NCBI GenBank assembly: GCA_963979005.1
Contig: CAXBVF010000010.1
Location: 1 to 23,439, forward strand
DNA length: 23,439 nucleotides
Source: UBA6164 sp963979005
GTDB lineage: Bacteria; Patescibacteriota; Gracilibacteria; BD1-5; UBA6164
Direction: 5' to 3'
Shown: piece after piece, positions 16,753 through 23,439 of the stretch
Layout of the letters: each line of letters starts with the position of its first letter
Numbering within the stretch: the stretch's first letter is position 1
Made by a program: the position numbers and the translations under genes
Notes under the pieces: model-generated
The model's database searches: none
What the model was told of the DNA's origin: nothing
Seen by the model: the letters and a program-made list of their open reading frames with translations, nothing else

Positions 16753-18252
16753 ATGAAAAGACTTTTTTCAATATTATTGATAATTACAATACTAATACCT
16801 TTGATAACTACGAATGTATTTGCTAAAAATTATAAGTGAACTTTTGTAGTTACTGCTTATTATTCACCATTAGCTGATCAAGAGTATTATTTAACTGGTG
16901 ATTATGAATCAGAAAAGAGACTTAATTGACAAGGTATTATGTGAGCATCTGGTAAAGGTGTATTTTCATGAATGTTAGCTGCACCAAAAAATTACTACTT
17001 TTGAACTAAAATTGATTTAGAATGATTATGAGTTTGAGTAGTGGAGGATAGATGATGAGCTATTGTAAATGCTGGTAATAGATGATACTCAAATGATAGA
17101 ATAGATGTTTGGGTTTGATATGGTGATGAATGATTAAGAAGAGCATTATACTGGGGAAAGAGAACTATTTCAGGTGATATTATTAGTGATAATACAAAAG
17201 TTACACTAGATTATACTAAAATACCATCTCCATATTGGGCAACTAATTGATTAAAAAAAATACCTAACATTTTTAATACTGGTATATGAATTAAATCTGA
17301 AAAATCATTAATTATCTCTCTGCAAAAGTTTTTAACTGAAATAAATGTTTATAGTTGAGAAATAAACGGAAAATATAATAATAGCTTGATTAATCTAATA
17401 TATGAGTTTCAGATAGAAAATGCTCTAATTAGAGACTGAGAACTATATTGAGCCGGATATTGGGGTAAAGCAACTAGAGCTTTATATTTAAAGAAATATT
17501 TAAATTGAGACTTTGATAAAAAAGAAACATTGGTCGTAGACTCTATAGAAAAAGATAAAACTGAAAGTATAGATGAGTATCTACAAGTTTTTGAATCCTC
17601 TGCTAATAGTGCAGAAAAAATAAAATTATTACAAAATTTATTTATAGATTTATGATTTTATAGTTGAGAATTAACATGATTATATGATGATTTAATTGAT
17701 CCTGTTTATGATTATCAATTATCAGAATGAATTGTAAGTTCTATATATTCTCCTTGAGCAGGTAGCTATTGACCAAAGACAAGAGCAGCATTAAAAACGA
17801 CTTATGATAAATATACAGAAAATAAAGATAATTTAGAGGAAGAAAGACTAAGAGTCGAAAAAGAAAAACAACAAGAGGAATTAAGAAAAAAAGAATTAGA
17901 AGAAAAATATAAACAACTAGAAGAGTTATCATTAAAAAAAGCAGAAGAAAAAATTAGCTTTATATGAACTCCAAAGTTTTGAGAAATATCACATTCAGTT
18001 AGGGAACTACAAGTTACTTTAAATAAATTATGATATTTTAACAACAAAGATACTGCAATTTATTGAAATATAACAAAGCAAAGCATTATAGCATATCAAA
18101 TAGATAAAAATATAATTTGATCAAATCAGGAATTTTGAGCATGAATTATATGACCTATGACAAAATCAGCATTAAAAAATGATTTAAAAGATTATTTTAT
18201 GAATGAAATAGTTAATAAAGAACTAGCTGGTTTAGATTTAAATATAATATAA
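16753..18252 (+). CDS. Secreted 3D-domain protein with three peptidoglycan-binding domains
   Basis: This is 499 aa with TGA=Gly. A signal peptide (1-24, ending VFA|KN) leads directly into the 3D barrel (about 26-137; D99, D115, D118), without the leading PG-binding module of its paralogue. Three PG_binding_1-like modules follow, each ending G-x-[WYI]G-x-x-T[RK][AS]AL or similar: about 185-250 (YWGKATRAL), 285-350 (YGPKTRAAL) and 410-475 (IGPMTKSAL). An acidic/basic coiled coil (about 358-405, rich in Lys and Glu) lies between modules two and three. The architecture suggests an exported enzyme tethered to peptidoglycan at several points. TGA dominates the Gly codons; the 3D core is closely similar to the gene upstream, pointing to tandem duplication with module shuffling. 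Confidence 0.88.
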
Positions 18253-18278
18253 AAACTCTCATATTGAGAGTTTTTTTT
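18251..18278. terminator. Bidirectional terminator between convergent genes
   Basis: AAAAACTCTCA pairs with TGAGAGTTTTT over a 3-base loop, with T-runs on both strands. The second 3D gene's stop (18250-18252) overlaps its left edge and the tilS stop (18277-18279) its right edge. Confidence 0.85.
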
Positions 18279-19206
18279 AAAATTTAATTATTTTATTATC
18301 CTTACTAAGTTTCATATTTTTAATTTCCTTTATAGTTTTATTATTTTTTCAATTAATAAATTTAATAACTTCAGCTATATTTGCCTCAGATAATCAGATT
18401 GTAGATCTACCATTTGAAATATAGTATATATATCTAATTATTTCATTTTGTATAAAACTAGATAAATTATTAAATCCTATGATATCAAAATAACTTTCAT
18501 TTCACAAGAAATCAGTAACTTGTTCATCAATATTTTGTTTTAAATATTCAAAATAATTAATAGTTTTACAGATATTTTTTTTATAGTTTTTATTTAATCT
18601 ATCAAATTTTGGAAGGATTTCATGACGTATGTAATTTCTAGAGTATTCAGTTTCTTTATTTGAGGAATCAATCTTATATTCTAATGTATTGTTATCTAAA
18701 TAACTTAAAATATCATTCTTTTCTAGATCTAAAAGAGGTCTTAGAATATTTCATGAGACCTCAGTCATATTTATAAGTCATGTCAGTTTTGATCAACGAC
18801 TTAGATTAAATATAAATGTTTCAAGTTTATCATCTAGATGGTGAGCAGTAATTATATATTTAGCATTGTGTATATTCATGACTGCATTTAAAAAAGCATA
18901 TCTTTTTTCACGAGCAAGTTCTTCAAAACTTTTACTAGGATATAATTTTTGAATCTTTTCAAAATCACAACTTGCAACTTCTACTTCAAATCACTTTTCC
19001 CTTCACAAAGCTTCTATAAATTTTTCTTCTTGTTCAGTTTCCGGCCTAGTTTTATGATTAAAATAACAAACGACGAGATTTTTTAAAAATTTGGTTTCTA
19101 ATATTTTATATAATAAAAACATACTATCTGGACCAGTGGAACAGGCTAGTATTATTTTATCATCTCTTTTAAAGTATTTCTCTAGAAACGTTTCTATATT
19201 TATCAT
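18277..19206 (-). CDS. tilS: tRNA(Ile)-lysidine synthase
   Basis: TilS converts C34 of the CAU-anticodon tRNA-Ile to lysidine, so that it reads AUA; AUA is abundant in this AT-rich genome. The 309-aa product has the N-type ATP pyrophosphatase loop at 23-28 and the family motif ITAHHLDDKLETFIFNLSRG, followed by a helical region (NYIRHEILPKFDRLN). The P-loop reads STGPDS rather than the usual SGG-x-DS. It is shorter than the E. coli enzyme (about 430 aa), lacking most of the C-terminal tRNA-binding domains, as in other short TilS proteins. TGA codes part of the Gly residues. No SD. Confidence 0.92.
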
Positions 19207-19293
19207 TTTATTTATTAATATGCTTTAAGCTAGCTATAGTTTAGTTTATTTTAATATAATTACAAATAATTGTTAGTTAAAATTAAAACTTCT

Positions 19294-19321
19294 TTGATTT
19301 ATTATATATATATGGTATAAT
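19294..19321 (+). promoter_or_regulatory. Promoter with extended -10 for the 131-aa gene
   Basis: TTGATT (19294-19299) and TATAAT (19316-19321) are 16 bp apart, with TG one base before the -10. It lies in the 145-bp divergent gap with tilS. Confidence 0.65.
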
Positions 19322-19351
19322 TATACTAATAAATTAATAATTACAATAATT

Positions 19352-19747
19352 ATGGGTATTGATATTGATAAAACTAGAGATTTGAACTCAAAATTTCATG
19401 CATTAGTTACTGATAACAAATGAACACCTGAAGAGAATGTTGCAGATGTAAAAAAATTTGTTTCATCTATATTAATAGATTATAATAATGAAATGGATAA
19501 GGCTACATTAGAAGACATGGAATTAGTTTTAGAATCTATTGAAGTATGGATTAATGAGCTTGCTTCCCATGATGTAGATGATATTGTAAATAAAATAAAA
19601 AATTATGATTTAACAACTCCTGATAAAATGATAGAAAATTCAATACCTTTGACTATGATTTTTAACAAAATTATGGAAGATAATAAATTTTCAGTATTAC
19701 ATGTTTACCGTGGTCTTAGTTTTGCTTTAATGAAACTTTGATACTAG
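19352..19747 (+). CDS. Small acidic helical protein, unknown function
   Basis: This is 131 aa, starting MGIDIDKTRDLNSKFHALVT and ending ALMKLGY. Only two glycines are TGA (NKGTPEE and the penultimate residue), but both must be read through for the full frame. It is almost entirely helical by composition, strongly acidic (DMELVLESIEVWINEL, SHDVDDIVNKIKNYD), soluble, with no signal or membrane segment. It has its own promoter and terminator. I do not recognise the family. It could be a small regulatory or partner protein; nothing in the context says which. Confidence 0.75.
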
Positions 19748-19761
19748 TACATTTTATAAAT

Positions 19762-19792
19762 AGCCCTATATTTTTATATAGAGGCTTTTTTT
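19762..19792 (+). terminator. Intrinsic terminator of the 131-aa gene
   Basis: AGCCCTATA pairs with TATAGAGGCT (one mismatch/bulge) around a T-rich loop, followed by seven T residues. It separates this gene from the transporter/folC cluster. Confidence 0.75.
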
Positions 19793-19801
19793 AATTATGT
19801 T

Positions 19802-19829
19802 TTGATATTATATTAAAAAATATTAATAT
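19802..19829 (+). promoter_or_regulatory. Possible promoter of the transporter/folC cluster
   Basis: TTGATA (19802-19807) and TAATAT (19824-19829) are 16 bp apart, 30 bp before ATG 19860. The -10 is embedded in the inverted repeat at 19819-19840. Confidence 0.45.
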
Positions 19830-19840
19830 GAATTAATATT
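19819..19840. promoter_or_regulatory. 9-bp inverted repeat at the cluster promoter
   Basis: AATATTAAT (19819-19827) and ATTAATATT (19832-19840) are perfect inverted copies 4 bp apart, over the likely -10 and start point. It could be an operator. The sequence is A/T only, so chance is a real alternative. Confidence 0.35.
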
Positions 19841-19859
19841 AATTTTTTAAAGTCAAAAT

Positions 19860-20492
19860 ATGTTAAATACAAGATTGCAAATTTTATTTTCATTATTTAT
19901 AGCTTTACTTATATGAGTAAATTTACTTTGAGTTAAACTTGTATCATTTTTTTGAATCCCAGTTTCTGTTGGTATATTTATGGTTCCGTTTATCTTTTTA
20001 ATTACTGATATAGTTCAAGAAGTGTATGGTAAATGTGTTGTAAAACGTTTTTTAATGTGAGGAGTAATTGCTTTAATTTTTGTTTTATTATTTACCGCTT
20101 TATTTGTTTATTTGGAACCGCATGAAAAATTTAGTTTTAATGAAGAATATGAAACAATTTTTTGAAATTCACTTAGAATGCTTATTGCTAGTTTGGTTGC
20201 GTTTATATTGTCTCAGACACATGATATAATAGCTTATGACTGGTGGAAAAAACAAACAAAAGGTAAATCATTATGGGTTAGAAATAATTTTTCAACAATA
20301 CCATCACAATTTATAGACACTTTTGTTTTTATGATGATTGCATTTTATCATACTACTCCAGACTATACATTTGTCTTTATTATTACATTAGCCATACCAT
20401 ATTATTTATTTAAAATATCATTCGCGATTTTGGATACTCCATTAGTATATCTTTGAGTTAATTGGCTTTCTAAAGACAAAAATAATAATTAA
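19860..20492 (+). CDS. Queuosine precursor transporter (YhhQ/QPTR family)
   Basis: This 210-aa membrane protein has about six helices. Family landmarks: an early PFIFLITDIVQEVYGK segment, the central SQTHDIIAYDWWKK loop, and WVRNNFSTIPSQFIDTFVF, with the Asp/Gln/Trp/Asn residues typical of the DUF165/VUT family. E. coli YhhQ imports the queuosine precursors preQ0 and preQ1 for tRNA wobble modification. A host-dependent cell would salvage these precursors rather than make them. First gene of a plus-strand run; folC starts 9 bp after its stop. Substrate is inferred from the family. No SD. Confidence 0.88.
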
Positions 20493-20501
20493 AATATATT
20501 A

Positions 20502-21620
20502 ATGAATAAAGAGTACGAAAAATTATTAGATAAATTATTTACACTAGAACAAACAAAAGATTATACACTAGATAAAATAAAAAAAGCTACTTTTTTATTA
20601 TGAAACCCTCAAAATAAATTTAAAATAATCCATGTAGCATGAACTAATGGAAAGTGATCTGTTTCAAAAATGTGTTTTTCAATTTTAAGGCATGCTTGAA
20701 AAAAAGTATGAGTTTTTACATCACCTCATTTAATAACTATCAGAGAAAGATTTGAATCTAGTAATTGAAAAATTAGTGAAGAAGATTTTGTTGATATAGT
20801 GAAGAAAATTCTGAAACTTGATATTGATTTATCCTATTTTGAATATTGCGTATTAATAGCATTACTGTATTTTGAAAAAGAAAATTGTGAATATGTTATT
20901 CTCGAAGTCTGAGTATGATGAACTTTGGATACAACTAATATAGTTAACCCAGTTATAACAACTATATGTTCTATATGAATGGATCATCAACATATTCTAT
21001 GAAATACAATTGATGAAATAAGTTCACAAAAAGCATGAATTATAAAAGAAAATATTCCAGTAGTATTAAATTTTAGAAACAAAATCATTGAAAAAAAAGC
21101 AAAAAAGGAAAATTCAAGAATTATTTTTACTAACAATAAAACTAAGACAAACTTGTTATGAGATTTTCAAAAATCTAATGCATCACTTGCGTATGAAATA
21201 TGTAATTACCTATGAATACCAGAAACTATAATTACAGAAGGTTTACAAATAGTTAATCACTTATGAAGAATGCAATTTGTGTCGTCTAATTTACTAATAG
21301 ATTGAGCACATAATGAAGACTCATTAAATAAATTAAAGGAATATGTGGATAATGAATTAGAATGAAAATTTGATAAAATAAATTACTGTTTTTGACTGAA
21401 AAAGAATAAAGAAATTAATATAGTAACGGATATATTTTGAGAAAACAAAAACTATATCTTGGTAGATATAAAAAACAGTATGCTAGAAGATTTAACTAAG
21501 TATAAAGATAAATTTCCATTAAAAACAAAAGAGAATATCATTAAACTATCTGACAAGAATAAACATAGCTTATATGTTGTTTTTGGTAGTTTATATATGA
21601 TTTGAGAATTCCTAAAATAA
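20502..21620 (+). CDS. folC: Folylpolyglutamate synthase / dihydrofolate synthase
   Basis: FolC adds glutamate to folates (and in bifunctional forms makes dihydrofolate), using ATP and a Mur-ligase fold. The 372-aa product is somewhat short for the family (usually about 420-450). It has the P-loop HVAGTNGKGSVS (44-55), the FTSPHL segment, the ILEVGVGGTLDTTN loop, DHQHILGNTIDEISSQKAG with the Lys normally carbamylated or used in catalysis, and C-terminal LLIDGAHNEDSL. Two of the three P-loop glycines are TGA, excellent evidence for UGA=Gly. It is flanked by transporters in a tight run (gaps of 9 bp on each side). No other folate gene is present, so it may act on salvaged folate. Confidence 0.93.
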
Positions 21621-21629
21621 TTTAAATAA

Positions 21630-22493
21630 ATGTATTTTTTAATAGCTTGAGTACTTCTTTCATTCGTAAATTCAATAAAAGAAATATTTATAAAACATTC
21701 ATTAAACAAAGTAGATTCAAAACTCCTAGTATGAGTTATGTCTTTATTCTCATCATTACTAATGTTACCTTTCGTAATAAGAGAGTGAATACCGGAACTA
21801 ACCAATAAATTTTACATAGCTTTCTTTTTTTGATGAGTTATATATTTCATATGAAAATTTTTTTATTTTGAAGCTCTTAAAAATTGAGAAATATCATTTA
21901 TATCTCCACTCAAATGATTAGTTACAGTTAATGTAATATTTACATCTTGGCTATTATTAGGAGAAGTTCCTAGTTTTGTATGACTAATGTGAATGATTTT
22001 AGCTATTGTTTGAGTTTATATTTTAAGTATACAAAAGTGACATGTTAAAATTATTGACCCAATAAAACATTTATTTACGGATAAATGATCTAAATTGTAT
22101 TTAATAACTGCATTAGCTTATTGATTTACCGTGACAATAGATAAAATAGGAGTATTAGAAACTTCACCTTTTTTTTGGTGATTTTGTATGAATATGTTTC
22201 TATTTTTTGTTACAATACCATATTTACTTAAGAACTTAGCTAAGTCTAAAAATTTTCTTATTAATAACTATAAAATATTATCTTGATTAGTTATATTACA
22301 TGCCAGTATCTATATATGACAAATGTATGTTATACAGAATATCTTAGCTTCATATACTTCAGCATTTAAATCATCTTCAGCACTATTTACTGTTATAATT
22401 TGATGAATATTCTTTAAAGAAAAAGATTTAAAAAAGAAATTTTTCTCAGCATTATTAATAGTCCTTTGAATTGTTCTTATTATTTTCTCATAA
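21630..22493 (+). CDS. EamA-type (DMT superfamily) transporter
   Basis: This 287-aa protein has about ten predicted helices in two halves, each of EamA type. The first half ends with the motif-rich ALKNGEISFISPLKGLVTV and LLLGEVPSFVGLMGMILAI, the second with ASYTSAFKSSSALFTVIIG and a helix-rich end. These are the usual pore-lining and last-helix regions of drug/metabolite transporters. Substrate unknown. Starts 9 bp after folC and ends 7 bp before a second transporter-like gene, so the three are likely one operon. TGA codes many helix glycines. No SD. Confidence 0.85.
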
Positions 22494-22500
22494 GCTTTCT

Positions 22501-23379
22501 ATGGATTTAAACTATTTATATATACTTTTACCAATAATTTGTTGGCCCTTGGCTACAGTTTTGTTGACAAAATTTTCTAGAAATAAATGAAGTTTACAAA
22601 CTGTATTATATAGACAAATTACTATATTTCTAGTATGAATACCTTTATTATTTCTGATTTCTAAAACAGATATATTATTGATACAAGAAAATTTGTTATC
22701 TGTATTTTTAGCCTCATTTTTTTGATCAATATATATATTTTCTGTATTTATGGCATTTGATTATCTGCCAATTTGAATTTCAAGAGTTTTTACAATTACT
22801 AGTAGATTACTATTATCACTTTTTATATGATATTTTGTTCTTTTTGAAAATATTTGATTAATTGATTTATTGTGATTAATTGTATTATTACTTTGATTTT
22901 ATCTTTTATCAAAAGATAAAATTAATAATTTACATTTAAAAAAGAAAAATATCTTTTTTTGAATTATTATTTCTTTAGCTAATTGAATTCTTTTTGGTCT
23001 TAGTATATATTTTTTTAAGATTTATTCGTCTGGTGTAAATCCTTTAGTTTCTGCATATATATTAGAATCTATTGATATTATATTATTATCAATTTTTGCT
23101 CTAATATTTTCTATTAAAAATAATAAAAATTATTTTAAAATAGGGATGAATGATTTTATTAAAATACTATTAATATCTCCAATTGCCTTATTATGAACAT
23201 ATTGATTAGCTAAATCTTATGATTATATTTCTTTTTATATTATAAATATATTATTTGTCTTTATATTTTTTAGCTCTTTAATATTAGCTTACTTTATATT
23301 ATGAGAAAAAATTACTAGAAAACAGTTATTGTCTATGTTTATAATAATGTTAACTACTAGTATAATTATATTATTTTAA
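22501..23379 (+). CDS. EamA-like membrane transporter (diverged paralogue)
   Basis: This 292-aa protein starts MDLNYLYILLPIICWPLATV and has about ten hydrophobic segments. The two-half layout resembles the gene before it: FMAFDYLPIGISRVFTITSR ends the first half and YDYISFYIINILFVFIFF with AYFILGEKITRKQLLSM the second. The [LF]GE-x-[IL]-x-x-x-Q-x-[LI]-x-x-x-[LI]-I ending is typical of EamA last helices, but the rest is poorly conserved. The pair may be independent carriers or act together as a heterodimer, as some small DMT transporters do. Substrate unknown. Only 7 bp separate it from the upstream gene and 10 bp from the next. Confidence 0.75.
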
Positions 23380-23389
23380 CTAATATTCT

Positions 23390-23439
23390 ATGAAAACAGT
23401 TATTTGAATAATCTGACCAATTGCATCATGAAAGGATAT
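23390..23439 (+). CDS. Partial P-loop NTPase, probably a nucleotide or nucleoside kinase
   Basis: Only the first 16 codons are in the window: MKTVIGIIGPIASGKD. The segment GPIASGKD is a Walker A loop of the short G-x-x-x-x-GK-[DST] kind with a beta-strand (TVIGIIG) before it. This form occurs in dephospho-CoA kinase, adenylate/cytidylate kinase-like and dNMP kinase proteins; which one cannot be told. Three of the glycines are TGA. It starts 10 bp after the transporter gene. Confidence 0.75.

Noticed and set aside
17741..18047. Minus-strand frames within the second 3D-domain gene
   Set aside because: They are complementary to its coiled-coil and peptidoglycan-binding regions; no independent signals.

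Overview
This AT-rich window comes from a bacterium that reads UGA as glycine (genetic code 25), so it belongs to Gracilibacteria (BD1-5) or Absconditabacteria (SR1) of the Patescibacteria/CPR. Under the standard code most of the window breaks into fragments. Reading TGA as Gly restores full-length genes, and in-frame TGA falls on invariant glycines: FolC P-loop, UvrC GIY-YIG, TatD GECGLD, Xth LTGDFN. The TGA-containing genes lack a Shine-Dalgarno (SD) sequence and start after an A/T-only leader.

Layout. 1-4483 (all minus): partial membrane protein, a 102-aa Cys-rich protein, pyrF and a 917-aa repeat protein. 4678-6961 (plus): a 97-aa SSB-like protein with an acidic IPF tail, then a type IV pilin-like protein carrying a seven-repeat beta-propeller. 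7023-9119: a small beta protein (minus), an M29-like metallopeptidase and a 200-aa Cys-motif membrane protein (both plus). 9123-12388 (minus): tatD, a one-helix surface protein, uvrC. 12494-13124 (plus): two small membrane proteins. 13172-14627 (minus): a PH-domain membrane protein and xth. 14763-18252 (plus): grpE and two paralogous secreted 3D-domain/peptidoglycan-binding proteins. 18277-19206 (minus): tilS. 19352 to the end (plus): a 131-aa protein, then a tight run of queuosine-precursor transporter, folC, two EamA-type transporters and the start of a P-loop kinase.

Two gene classes are visible. Most genes use TGA heavily for Gly and have no SD. Four genes (pyrF; 7023-7280; 12494-12754; 12885-13124) have no TGA codon among 28 glycines, carry an SD, and sit behind near-consensus sigma-70-type promoters, all with a 16-bp spacer. 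pyrF is also clearly richer in GC. These four look like lateral acquisitions or a separately maintained expression class.

Functions fit a reduced, host-dependent cell: DNA repair (uvrC, xth, tatD), wall remodelling (3D proteins), surface display (pilin-propeller), tRNA maturation (tilS), and salvage and transport (queuosine precursor transporter, EamA). I saw no tRNA, rRNA, CRISPR array, transposase or integrase. No gene-free stretch exceeds about 200 bases.
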